Shown piece after piece: positions 42,170 through 52,400 of a stretch of DNA of 64,000 nucleotides (the stretch's first letter is position 1; each line of letters starts with the position of its first letter). The DNA comes from Azospirillum sp051124815 (lineage in GTDB: Bacteria; Pseudomonadota; Alphaproteobacteria; Azospirillales; Azospirillaceae): NCBI RefSeq assembly GCF_051124815.1, contig NZ_CP118485.1, forward strand, positions 310,001 through 374,000, in the 5' to 3' direction. The notes under the pieces are model-generated. The model saw only the letters and a program-made list of their open reading frames with translations. It was not told the DNA's origin and searched no databases. Made by a program: the position numbers and the translations under genes.

Positions 42170-45100
42170 ATGAGGGATGACAACGCAGACGGTGTTGCCC
42201 TGGCTGATGTCGCATTGCTCCCACTCCCCGGTTTTATGACGGTAGACTGGCTCGGCCGTACCTGGAATCTGATGCCACAGGACCGCCGCCGTTTGACGCC
42301 TTTGCTGAAGCAGGTATTCGTCGACTGGCCACAGGATCGGCGCCTTGATGCCGCAGGCTTTTTCGATGCCTATCTCCGGAACGTGCGCAGCCGTCGTGAA
42401 TCAATTGCCATCATTGACCGCACCGTCGCGACGCTGTCGCCGACCAAGGGGCAGCGGAAGATGCTGGTACGGCGCCTGCACGCGATCGCAAACCAGCGCA
42501 TACAGGAAACCGGTGGTGTGGCGGTGCCCGATGTTTCCGGGCGGAGGCACCGGTTGGCCGAGGCGGGAGAGGACACCCTCCTGGCCGAACTTCTGTGGAT
42601 TGAGACGGCCTACGGTTGGCGGGTCGAGGATGCCGCTCGACACATTCTTACTCGCCCAGGCGTTCGGCGACACTTGGAACCCTGGCTTTCAGCCGTGGCT
42701 CCTGGAGTGCTGCTAGAGGACAGTGTCGCCGACAACGCTGTGGATGCGTTGGCTGCCCTGTTGGTTGGCGATGCCCGGACTGGCAAGGAACCGCCAGACG
42801 GTTTCGACGAAATCTCCGATGCTCCGGCACCAGACTGGGAGGATGCCGTCACCGGCCCCGGCGATACCCCGCAGTCACTGCTCACGCAGTGGCATGCGAC
42901 CGTCGATGCGCTGCTCGATGCAGTTCAAGGACTCGTGCCGGGTGCACCAGAGGGCATCGACGCAATTCGTTGCCTGCTTGAGCGCTTGGCGTCTACTGAT
43001 GACGACCTACGCCGACTGGCGGAACAGGAGCATTTGTCAGCTGAACGTACCGCCAGGGCTCGCAACGCTGTCACCGGCTTGGTGCCGCAGGCACCGAAGA
43101 CCCTGACGACCGTCGTTTCCGAGGCGGCTGAGCGATGCGCTCTCGTTCGGGGGCTGCAGGACGAAGAACTGGCTAGAATCCTCGGTACCGTAAACGTCTG
43201 TGAGAATGCCTTCAGGCACTATGCGGCGGCTTCGGAGGAGCGGGGGCGTCGGCGCTCCGCGTTGGTGGCCCTGGAGGACGACGCATCTCCCGAGGCCGTT
43301 GATGAGCTGACGGTTGCGTTTCAGCAGGCCAACGATGACTTGCGTGCAGCCGAGTCCTCGGCGTGGACCGCGGCCCAAGTGCTGGACGATCTGCTTGTGG
43401 CCTTGGTGGAGGCTGCCGACGACGCGCGGGATGCTGGAGAAAGTGATGCGGCTCCGGGGACGGTTGATCTCGCCTCGGACGATGGGAGTCTGGAGGCCGA
43501 AGAGGCGGGCGTAGAGGATGCCGCCCCAGGAGAAGTGTATGTGGTCGATGTCCTGCCGGAACCGAATGTCACCACGAGCATCGATGCGCAGGATGGTGCA
43601 AGGCTGGAGCAAGAAGGCGACCGGGAGGACGCAGATCGGAGCGAGGAGGCGGCTGGAACCGCCTGTAAGGCACGCACGCTCGACTCGGGCATGCCGGACA
43701 TGCGGGAAGAAGACCTCTTCATCGATGAGACGGCCGGGTCGCTAGGTCCCCTCGGTGAGGATGAGTGGCAGCCCAGCGCGGAAACTTCGCAAGATGACGA
43801 ACTCGGAGCGCGGCTGACGGATGCCTTCGTTCGGCTCATTGACCGCGGCGAACTGGGGCTCGCCTATCACTTGGTGCGAGCGGCGGAAGCCGGTGGAGCC
43901 TCCTTGGGTGGTGTCCTGCCGAGTGCGTCGGCGACGGCGTTGTGCGTGGTGGGGCGGTCGGTTCGGACGTCCGGCAGCGCGGCATCGTTGTACAGCGCGT
44001 CCCTGGTGGAAACCTTGCTCAGCGCATGCGCCCTCCATCAGACCGCTTCCATGGCGTCGCAAGCCACCATCCTCTTGACCTTGGCGGGAGGACTGCGTCC
44101 GGCCCTCTTCGCGGCGGACAGCGGGGCGCGGGTGCTGGTCGGCCAGCTCCCCCTGGGCAGCGAGTTGGCGTTTCTGCATGACCTGCGTCAGCCAATCGTC
44201 TCCTTGGACGAAAAGGGATACTACGCCAGCCCTGCGGCACTCAGCCGCGGCATCGACCGTGACCGGGCGTTGGCCAACCGGAAGGCGGCTGCCGAGGCGC
44301 TGGACTCGTGGCTGACGACGGTACGGAAGGCCAGCATCGTCTACGCTCCTGCAACCCAGGTGTGGCACCATTTCCTGGAGCCGTCGGGCGTGCTCGGCTC
44401 TGTTGTCGAACTGGTGATCGCCGGCGAGAAGGCGGCGGCAGATGCCGTCAGGGCCTTCATGACCAACTACAGCAATGACAGTTCGGTAGCCGAGTTGATC
44501 AACCGGACGTTCCGGGAACTCAACCCCGGAATAAAGAAGACTATTGAGGCGCGTGCGCTGCAGCGCCTCCTCAGCCACTGGAGGGATGCGCGGGCCAAGC
44601 TGGGCGATTGGCTGGATGCCTGGGTGACGCTTTCCGACGTGACCGCGTCGTCGTCGACCCATCAGGACGAGGAGGTCCGTGCCCGCCTCAGCGCCACGAT
44701 CACCAAGGTGTCGCCGCGCCTGGATGCCCTGGCGACGCACGCCAGCATCCTTGGGGCAAGCGCCCGTGCCCTGCGCACCGTGGTGAATGACATCAGGCGG
44801 ATGCTGAACGCCGAAGACGATGTCGTCACGCTGACCCTGCCGGAACAGGCCTTGCACGCTGACCTGCTCAAGCTGCCAGGCCTCGACTACGCTGGTGGCT
44901 GGGTGCCGGCATCGCTCGATCCGGACCTTCTTCTGGAACCAATCCTCGCCTACGCCGAAGGGGATGGCGTCACGTGGGAACAGGCGTTTCACGACCGCGT
45001 GGCCGGACATAACCATTTGGCGACCGAGCATGTGATCCGCGTGTTGTCCCGCCTCGGCGGCGAAGGTGCGGTCCAGACTCTGTGGGATGTCCGCTCGCAG

Positions 45101-48100
45101 GACATCGACGCTGCGCGGATTACGTTGAAGACCAGACTGGAGGCCGTGCGCCGGCGCATCGACCGGGCACTGCGCCTAGACTCTAGCGGCGATCTTGCGC
45201 TTTCCGAATTGCTGGACCGGCTGGAAACCGTCGATCCTGTCGAACTGCCCCGTGACGGCATGGGCGGCTTCGTTGCCGCAGGCGGCGTGGTCGCCGACTT
45301 CCCGGCCGCATTCCGCCTGCTCACGACCGCCGAACACACGATGGCGAGCGTCGAGAACGACCTTGTCGATCGATATCGTGCCCGCCTGGACCGTCTGTCC
45401 CTGTCCGGCAAGGAGGAGACCGTGCAACGTCTGCGGCGGCTGCTCACACCCGACGGGCTGGTGTCGCTGAGCGACGCTCTCGAATTGCTGGAGGAGGGGC
45501 AGGAGCTGCCGCCCGACGACGGCGGGCGCGATGCGTTCGACACCTTCTTTCCCGCTTTCACCGATGCGCTGGAGGCGGGGGCCGTGCGGCTAGTCGACGT
45601 CCAACGCGCGGTCAAGCTCGGCAGCGATGTCGGGCCGCTGCCATATTCCACGTTGGTGAGCGAACGCCGTGAGGACGTCCGGCAGCTTCTGGGTGCCTGG
45701 GCGAACGTCAAGGCGACGGGCATACGGAACAGTCGCGATATGCCTCAGCATCTTAAACATGTGTTCGAGGGCTTGGGGTTCCTCGCGGTGCGCATCGGTG
45801 AGGACTCGGCACGGGCCACGTCGGCGCGCAGCCGGGCCTTTACGTTGACGACCGCTCCCATCGCGGACCAGACGGTCTGCCCAGTACCGGCCTTCGGCTC
45901 GAAGGCGGCGGGGTGCTACACCGTCACCCTTCACGACGTGAGCGAGAGTGAACAGGAGATCTTGACGGCGGTGCCGTCGGGAGATGCTTCGGCGCACATC
46001 GCGATCTATCTCGGTCGGCTGTCGACGGAGCGGCGGCGCGCGTTCGCTTTGGCCGCGCACGAAGGCCGGCGCAGCGTCCTCCTGATCGAGGAGGGATTGC
46101 TGTTCTTCCTCAGCTTGCAGAGTCTCCGGCTTCCCGCCCTCTTCACCTGCGGACTGCCGTTCGGCTGTTGCGATCCGTACAGCCTGATCGCCGGTGACGT
46201 GCCGATCGAGATGTTCTATGGCCGGTCACGCGAGATCGAGGAAGTCTGGAGCCCCGACGGCCCCTGCCTGATCTACGGCGGTCGCCAGCTCGGCAAGTCG
46301 GCCCTTCTCCAGCACGTGCGCAAGAAGTTCCACGCGCCGGAGCGGGATCACGTCGTGCGCGTCCACGATTTCCGCCAGATCGGGCGCTCGGAACCTATGG
46401 AGCAGATCTGGCCGAAACTTGCCGCCGATCTGTCCGAGCAGCGGGTTCTGGAAAAGGGCGACGGCAGCGCGAAGACCGTCATTGTCGGCATCGAGGCGTG
46501 GCTTGACTGCGATGCCCGTAGGCGCCTGCTCCTGCTGCTCGACGAAACTGACAAGTTCCTGGTCGGCGATGCCGGGAACGACTTCGTCAATGTCATGCTC
46601 TTCAAAGGGTTGATGGAACGTACGCGGCGACGATTCAAGGTGGTGTTCGCGGGTCTGCACGACGTGCAGCGCGTCGCCAGCACGGTGAACAGTCCACTGG
46701 CCCACTTCGGTCAGGCGCTCTGCATCGGGCCGCTCTATGGCCGCGATCTCGCCGCTGCCCAGCAACTCGTGACGCGCCCGCTCGCCGCCGTCGGATTCCG
46801 CTTCCCCGACGACAGCGGGCTGCCGCATCGGATCCTGTCCGACGTCAACTTCTATCCGTCGCTGGTCCAGGTCGTGGGCAAGCAACTCGTCCGCCAGCTC
46901 CAACAAGGCGGATACCGCCGCGCCGATGGCCCGCGCTACGTGGTCACCGCCCGGCAGGTTGAAGAGGCGTTCGAGGGGCGCGAGATGCGCGACTTGTTGG
47001 TCGAGCGTTTCCGCATGACCCTTCAGCTCGACAAGCGCTACCGGCTGATTGCCCTGATCCTTACGCTGCAGGCGATGGACGACCGGGGCCGCATCGTCGA
47101 CGGCTATTCGACGGCGTGGATCCGCGAACAGGCCATGCATTGGTGGGCCAAGGGCCTCAGCGACGCGGGGCTCGAGTTGTTCGACGCCCTGCTGCGCGAG
47201 ATGGAGGGGCTCGGAGTCCTGCGGCGGGCCAAGAACGGGTGGCGCCTGCGTTCCACTAAGATCGCTGCAATGATGGGGACGCCGGAAACCATCGAGCACG
47301 AACTGCTGGCGTTTTCCGACCACGAGGCGGAACTGGAGTATGCGCCCGGTGCCTACCATCGCGCCATCGGCGGAAACCCGCTGCGGCCGTCACCGCTGAC
47401 GCAGCGCCAGGAGGCCCGGTTGCGCGATCCGGAGCTTCCCGTACAGGTGGTGTTCGGTAGCTCCGCCCAGGGGCTGGACGATGTGCGCGTTGCGCTGGCC
47501 GACGCGCACGAGGGCGTACCGCCCAAGTTCGTCGACAAGATCAGGAACGAGCGGGAGTTGGGCACCGTCTGTCGGCGCCATGCGACCAGCGCTGAGCCGG
47601 GCCTGTTGGTCATTGCCAGCACCGTGCCCTGGACCTCCGGCTGGGTGAGCGGCGTTGCTCAGCTGATCCACGGTGAACGGCTGAAGGTCCGTATCCTGTT
47701 CCTCGGCAACCCCCAGCAGGCGTTCAACTGGATGGTCGCCAACCGGAGACCGGCGGACGAACGTCTGGTGGGCGTGCACGTTCTGGACCTCTGGAGCGAC
47801 AAGGCCCTGCAGCTCTGGTTGAACGACGCCAGCCTGGATCATCTCGACGTGCCGGAGGAGCGGCTGAACATTCTCCGCGAGACCGGCGGCCTTACCAAAG
47901 CTATCGCGGCGTTCGGTGTGGAGGTCCGCGACCTCTCCCCCGGACACGAGGAGCGTCGACGGAACTGGCTTGGCACGGCAAGCGGCCGGTCCGTGGTTTC
48001 GGCCCAGTCACTCGGCATTCTCCCAGGAGTCGTGGAGTTCCTGACGGCCCTGTCGTCGGACACCCTCGGATTCTCCCGCGAAGACCTGAGGACGGCACCG

Positions 48101-48241
48101 GATGTCTATGGGATCACTCCGCCGGGTCCGATCGACTCCGTCATCGCCTGGATGGAAGCCATGGGGCTGCTGCGCCAACAAGGGGCCGACCGTTGGATGG
48201 TGAGCGGACCGGCGCGCGCCGCCTTGGCATCCTTGGGGTAA
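42170..48241 (+). CDS. Giant STAND/AAA-type ATPase protein, candidate defence component
   Basis: A 2,023-residue protein. ATG 42170 (MRDDNADGVALADVALLPL) has GGGGAGG about 10 bases upstream. Layout: residues 1-400 mostly helical with no known fold; about 404-560 a very acidic, low-complexity linker; about 560-1290 long helical region; about 1290-1365 a strand/helix block (RRSVLLIEEGLLFFLSLQ, LPALFTCGLPFGCCDPYS, GDVPIEMFYGR) leading into a P-loop ATPase. Walker A is GGRQLGKSAL (about 1370-1378), Walker B LLLLLDETDKF (about 1452-1461), with a sensor-like VVFAGLHDVQRV. A winged-helix-like part follows (about 1650-1710), then a degenerate Rossmann-like region and a terminal winged helix (to 2023). 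The STAND-type assignment is inference from order and motifs. The next gene starts 4 bases after the stop. Confidence 0.75.
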   Translation: MRDDNADGVALADVALLPLPGFMTVDWLGRTWNLMPQDRRRLTPLLKQVFVDWPQDRRLDAAGFFDAYLRNVRSRRESIAIIDRTVATLSPTKGQRKMLVRRLHAIANQRIQETGGVAVPDVSGRRHRLAEAGEDTLLAELLWIETAYGWRVEDAARHILTRPGVRRHLEPWLSAVAPGVLLEDSVADNAVDALAALLVGDARTGKEPPDGFDEISDAPAPDWEDAVTGPGDTPQSLLTQWHATVDALLDAVQGLVPGAPEGIDAIRCLLERLASTDDDLRRLAEQEHLSAERTARARNAVTGLVPQAPKTLTTVVSEAAERCALVRGLQDEELARILGTVNVCENAFRHYAAASEERGRRRSALVALEDDASPEAVDELTVAFQQANDDLRAAESSAWTAAQVLDDLLVALVEAADDARDAGESDAAPGTVDLASDDGSLEAEEAGVEDAAPGEVYVVDVLPEPNVTTSIDAQDGARLEQEGDREDADRSEEAAGTACKARTLDSGMPDMREEDLFIDETAGSLGPLGEDEWQPSAETSQDDELGARLTDAFVRLIDRGELGLAYHLVRAAEAGGASLGGVLPSASATALCVVGRSVRTSGSAASLYSASLVETLLSACALHQTASMASQATILLTLAGGLRPALFAADSGARVLVGQLPLGSELAFLHDLRQPIVSLDEKGYYASPAALSRGIDRDRALANRKAAAEALDSWLTTVRKASIVYAPATQVWHHFLEPSGVLGSVVELVIAGEKAAADAVRAFMTNYSNDSSVAELINRTFRELNPGIKKTIEARALQRLLSHWRDARAKLGDWLDAWVTLSDVTASSSTHQDEEVRARLSATITKVSPRLDALATHASILGASARALRTVVNDIRRMLNAEDDVVTLTLPEQALHADLLKLPGLDYAGGWVPASLDPDLLLEPILAYAEGDGVTWEQAFHDRVAGHNHLATEHVIRVLSRLGGEGAVQTLWDVRSQDIDAARITLKTRLEAVRRRIDRALRLDSSGDLALSELLDRLETVDPVELPRDGMGGFVAAGGVVADFPAAFRLLTTAEHTMASVENDLVDRYRARLDRLSLSGKEETVQRLRRLLTPDGLVSLSDALELLEEGQELPPDDGGRDAFDTFFPAFTDALEAGAVRLVDVQRAVKLGSDVGPLPYSTLVSERREDVRQLLGAWANVKATGIRNSRDMPQHLKHVFEGLGFLAVRIGEDSARATSARSRAFTLTTAPIADQTVCPVPAFGSKAAGCYTVTLHDVSESEQEILTAVPSGDASAHIAIYLGRLSTERRRAFALAAHEGRRSVLLIEEGLLFFLSLQSLRLPALFTCGLPFGCCDPYSLIAGDVPIEMFYGRSREIEEVWSPDGPCLIYGGRQLGKSALLQHVRKKFHAPERDHVVRVHDFRQIGRSEPMEQIWPKLAADLSEQRVLEKGDGSAKTVIVGIEAWLDCDARRRLLLLLDETDKFLVGDAGNDFVNVMLFKGLMERTRRRFKVVFAGLHDVQRVASTVNSPLAHFGQALCIGPLYGRDLAAAQQLVTRPLAAVGFRFPDDSGLPHRILSDVNFYPSLVQVVGKQLVRQLQQGGYRRADGPRYVVTARQVEEAFEGREMRDLLVERFRMTLQLDKRYRLIALILTLQAMDDRGRIVDGYSTAWIREQAMHWWAKGLSDAGLELFDALLREMEGLGVLRRAKNGWRLRSTKIAAMMGTPETIEHELLAFSDHEAELEYAPGAYHRAIGGNPLRPSPLTQRQEARLRDPELPVQVVFGSSAQGLDDVRVALADAHEGVPPKFVDKIRNERELGTVCRRHATSAEPGLLVIASTVPWTSGWVSGVAQLIHGERLKVRILFLGNPQQAFNWMVANRRPADERLVGVHVLDLWSDKALQLWLNDASLDHLDVPEERLNILRETGGLTKAIAAFGVEVRDLSPGHEERRRNWLGTASGRSVVSAQSLGILPGVVEFLTALSSDTLGFSREDLRTAPDVYGITPPGPIDSVIAWMEAMGLLRQQGADRWMVSGPARAALASLG

Positions 48242-48245
48242 AGCG

Positions 48246-49367
48246 ATGCGGTTCTGGGAGCTGCCGGGGCCCGCCGGCCACGTTAACGCCGCGGTCGACG
48301 CCCTGATCTCGGAGGGGTGCGTCCTGATCGAATCTGGCGGCGATCCGAAAGGGTTCGCAACCGTGTTCGCCGCGGCCTACGAGCGGCGGGACATCGGCAC
48401 TCTCACGATCGTCGACCTTGCCGACGTCCTGGGGCTTCCGCCAGCCGAAGCCCTGATGCGGCGTTTGCTGCCGCGCGAGACGCGAGTCGCGGTGGCCACC
48501 GCGCGGACCCTTTGCCAGTCCGTGGAACTGGAAGGTGAGGCGGTGGTCCTCCACGGCGCCGGCGGACACTGGCAGTCCTGGGACATTTTCATGAGGGCGT
48601 TCGCACGCGACCGGCTGCGTACCGGCAGCGTGGCGCCTCTGCGCGTTGCCGTGCTCATGGACGAACTCCCGGCCCGGCCCGGCGGGGATTATCCGGTATT
48701 GACGGCGGCCCCCCTGCTGGGGCGGATCGACACGGCGCTCTACGTGGCTCAGGCGATGCGTGGCCGCGGCCGGGGGGCGTTCGACCTCGCCCTGATCGAG
48801 GCGTTGATCATCGAGCTCACCGGATGGAACCTTCCGCTTGCCGATGCGCTGGTCCGACTGCCCGAGCACACGCTATTCGCCCCCTTCGATTGGCTGCGCG
48901 AGCAGCAAGCGGCGGCGGTGCCTATGCGGGAATGGGATGGTGCGCCCTTCCGGTGCAGCGTAGCCGCAGCAACCGCGAACGACCGGCGGACCATTGCCCG
49001 GCGGGTGTGGAAGGGGCAGTTGCACACCGTTTTTCCCTGGCTCGAGGAGGTGCGCCTGCAAGTAGTGGATGCCTATGCCAATCCGCTGCTCAGAAATCTT
49101 CCCTTGCAGACCCCCTACGGCACGACCATCACCGTGCCAGAGGATCTGGAGTTCGGCGCCATAACCCATCTTCTGCGCAACCAGCTTGACCGCCCGGTCC
49201 GCGCGATGCTGGAACGCATGGCCGAGGTCCGCAATTGCCTCGCGCACCGCGAGCCGGTGGATGGCACCAAGCTGAAGGCGGTGCAGTCGGAGTTCGAGAC
49301 GTGGCGCTCAGGTACGGCGGCTGGGCGGAGCCCCGGCTCTCAGTGGCGCGCGAAAGGCGGGCGCTGA
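48246..49367 (+). CDS. HEPN-motif protein, partner of the giant ATPase
   Basis: A 373-residue protein translated 4 bases after the ATPase gene, with GGGGTAAAG as ribosome site. The N-terminal ~220 residues resemble a degenerate P-loop-type alpha/beta domain (CVLIESGGDPKGFATVF, VVLHGAGGHWQSW, RVAVLMDELPARPG) but have no intact Walker A. The C-terminal helical domain carries AEVRNCLAHREPV, with R329 and H334 forming an R-x4-H HEPN motif; HEPN domains commonly are RNases triggered by a sensor. A sensor ATPase plus HEPN effector is the reading I favour. Nucleic-acid cleavage is not shown by the sequence. Confidence 0.7.
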   Translation: MRFWELPGPAGHVNAAVDALISEGCVLIESGGDPKGFATVFAAAYERRDIGTLTIVDLADVLGLPPAEALMRRLLPRETRVAVATARTLCQSVELEGEAVVLHGAGGHWQSWDIFMRAFARDRLRTGSVAPLRVAVLMDELPARPGGDYPVLTAAPLLGRIDTALYVAQAMRGRGRGAFDLALIEALIIELTGWNLPLADALVRLPEHTLFAPFDWLREQQAAAVPMREWDGAPFRCSVAAATANDRRTIARRVWKGQLHTVFPWLEEVRLQVVDAYANPLLRNLPLQTPYGTTITVPEDLEFGAITHLLRNQLDRPVRAMLERMAEVRNCLAHREPVDGTKLKAVQSEFETWRSGTAAGRSPGSQWRAKGGR

Positions 49368-49376
49368 CGACCTGAC

Positions 49377-49389
49377 CGGGAAAATCCCG
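49377..49389. terminator. Small hairpin between convergent operons
   Basis: CGGGA AAA TCCCG in the 49 bases between the convergent stops (49367 and 49417). No clear T-run; a weak shared terminator at best. Confidence 0.3.
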
Positions 49390-49416
49390 TTACGGCACGT
49401 CGCGACCGCACCTCCG

Positions 49417-52400
49417 TCACTCCGGCATCAGGTCTCTCACCAGCAGCAGGCACGGGTGCTCAGACCGGTTGCGGACCTGCACGTCCATTCTGGTCAGGAT
49501 CTCGGCCTGCTGCGGAGGGAGGGCGCCGAAATCGAAGCGGGTCTGCCCGCGCGCGGACCAGGATCCGAATCCCTGATCTAGCTGTAGCCGCACGGCGCCC
49601 GCCTCCCAGCGCACGATCAGGCTTCGGTCGTGCGCAAGCTCGTGGCGTGGGCGGTATTCGGCGGCGAGCCGCACGTTGAACCCGTGCCCGGCTATGCGCA
49701 TGACGGCTTCGCGGTGGGCCTGGTGGTCCCAGTCGTGTTCCACCGTACGGCCGCCGCGGCTGTCGTGATCTCCGGTGACCGGCATAGTTCGTAGAACCAG
49801 TGGCAGCGGCTCTCGCCGGCCAAGCGCCAGCGGCCGCACCGCTTCGAACAGCAGCCGCGCGGTCAGCGGGCTACGCAGATAACGGTCGGAAACCTCGACG
49901 CCGATGACCGGGCATCGGGTGTTGATCAGGTGGTGGATCTCGGGGCGGCTCGCTCCGACCAGGGTCCAGAGGCGGGTGCCAAAGTCCCGCACCGGCCCGT
50001 CCAGTTCGTGGTGGATTTCCAGCACGGTGGCGTGCAGGCCTTCAGCGACCAGCAGCCGTTCGTCCGCCACTGCTTCCGCCGTACCCGGCACAGCGGAAGC
50101 GCGGGCGAAGACCACCGGCCCGCCGGCGTCGGCGCCCCAATCCTCGTTGCCCTGCCGGATACCGGCTCCCCGGCCGGCCCACAGGGTCGTCTGCTGTCCG
50201 TCCTCCACAGCCGCCAAGAGGCAGCCGTCCCCGGCCGTCGGCAACGCGTCGGTCCGGTAGAGAAGTGCGTGCGAGCGGTCCAGTAGGCGCCGCAGCCGGA
50301 TCTTCTGCCCGAAGGAGAGGGTTGCCAGCGTCTGGCCCTCAGCAACGATGCGTACCGGCCGGTGTTTGGTTCCCCACTTCTCCAACAGCGGCGCTGCCGA
50401 CCACGCGTCGAAGTCCCAGCTCCGCGCCGGTCCATCGAGCCAGACCCAAAGCGCGGCGCCAGCCCACGCCTGCATGCTGCGGTCGAGCGCGTCCACCAAC
50501 GTCTCGCTTTCCGCTCTGGATGCTGCGCCGAAGTACCGCAACGCCTCGGGAAGTTCCAGCCTGGGAAGGACCGCCGTACGCAGGAACGCAAGGGCTGCAA
50601 TCCGGTCGAGGCGGTCGGCGTCATGCTGCGTGTCGCGGCTGAGAAGGCAGGCATGGCAGGCGCCCTGACAGGAGCGGTCGTCGCAACGCAGGATGCGCTC
50701 CGCCCCGGCCAGCAGTGTTCCGATCAGCGACGCCGCCGAGCTGGCGAAGCCGGCGCCGCCGGCTGCGTGGTCGTAAAGGAAGATGGAATAGGCCGTAGGG
50801 CCGTTCGGTGTGGGTGTCTGGACAGTATGCCAGCCCAGTTCCGCGCTCTCCACGCCCAGCGCCAGCGCCAGGGACTCGCGCAGGGCTACGGCCAGCGACG
50901 TGGCTGCGACCGGATCCGTCAGGGCGAAGAACTGCAACTCGAAGACGTCGGTGGTGATGCCGTAGCCGAGCCGGATGAACCGCTTGATGGACATGGAGTT
51001 GGCGTTGCCCTCGCAGAGGACGTGGCCCCTCCCGCGTCCACCGTGCAGCGGGGCATGGCCGACCAGTTCCTCCGGAAGCGCAGGGGCGTGGTCGGCCGGC
51101 GCGGTCTCCGCCGCGGCCCGACCGCAATGGAGGCACAGCGCGTATCCATGCTGGGCGGCCCCGCCGGTGTGATGGAAGACGTGGCCCTGCCGGGACACCC
51201 GCTGGCGGCCGACGCCGGGATCGGCCAGCGCGGTCCAGGTACCGTCCCGTGCGGAGATCCAGGGGCGCGCCGGTGCAAGATAAGTCGGCTGGGTAATGTC
51301 GGTGTGCGGCTTCGAACTGAAGTCGGTGGCGAAGCCGGCGGGCTGGAGGAACTCCATGACGCGGATATCCGTCTCCGCGCACACCCGGCACACCGCTGGC
51401 CTGGTAGGCGACGTGTCGGTGGCGCCGCAGCGCGGGCAGAACCAGGCATGGCCGATGGCCTGCTCCTCGCGCATGGTGCCGTCCGCGGCCGGACGCCGCC
51501 AATTGAGCGTGACGCCGCCGGAGCGGTAGACGAGGCCGTCGACAACCACATCCGCCCCCGGCGCGTAGTCGCGGATGGCGATGTCGAGCTGGCGTGTCGG
51601 GAAGCGACGGGTTCCGAAGCGGTTGTTCTGGCGGTCGTTCGTGTCCTCGCCCTCGTCCTCCTTGCGTTGCCGGACCATCATGTCGGATGTCAGCGTGACG
51701 AACTCGACGACGGCGGTCGGGAAGCCGTAGCCGGGCAGGAAGCCGCGCGACGCCAGTTCCCCAAGAAGGTAGGTTCCGGCGTAGCGGCGCCGGCGGATCT
51801 CGGCGGCGCGGCGGGCTGCAGTTTCGGGAGCCGTCTCTGCGACGCCGCGTTCCAGCGCCTCCCACTCCGCCAGCCACGCCGCGCGCAACGTTTCCATCGC
51901 GTCGGCCGTGGCCAACTCCAGCGCCGGGATCCCGTCAAGGGCGGTGCCATAGACCAGCGTCCGCAAGGCTTCTGACACCTCGCCCGGCAGTCCGCCGGGT
52001 GCTTCGCACCAGCGGATGAACGCTTCGACTCGGCTCGGAGCGCCATCGGCGCCGGTCGCCGCTTCCCCGGGGGCCAGGAACGACCGGCAGGTCAGGCGGG
52101 CCAAGTCGCTGCCGCCGGGATTCTCCTTCAGAAAGGCGCCGAGCAGAAGCGCGTTGACGTGCCGCTGGACGATGACCGGGCTGTTCAACGAGATGCGTGG
52201 CGCAGGGATGTCCTTGTCGAAGGCCCAGGTTGGCTGGTGGAACACCATCCAGCCCAGCGGATTGTCCTTGCAGAAGGTGAGGCCAAGGGCCAGCGCTTGG
52301 CCGCCACGCCCGGCGCGTCCCATCCGTTGGCGGTAGTTGGCCGGCGCTGGCGGCACATTGGTATTGACGACCGCCGACAGGCTGCCGATGTCGACGCCCA

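Noticed and set aside
42170..48241. Avs (AVAST) protein
   Set aside because: Avs proteins have the STAND ATPase before C-terminal sensor repeats with an N-terminal effector; here the ATPase lies at residue ~1370 of 2,023 and the effector-like HEPN is a separate gene.
50362..51975. A 537-codon forward frame opposite druE
   Set aside because: Shadow of the helicase; no motif and atypical amino acid use.
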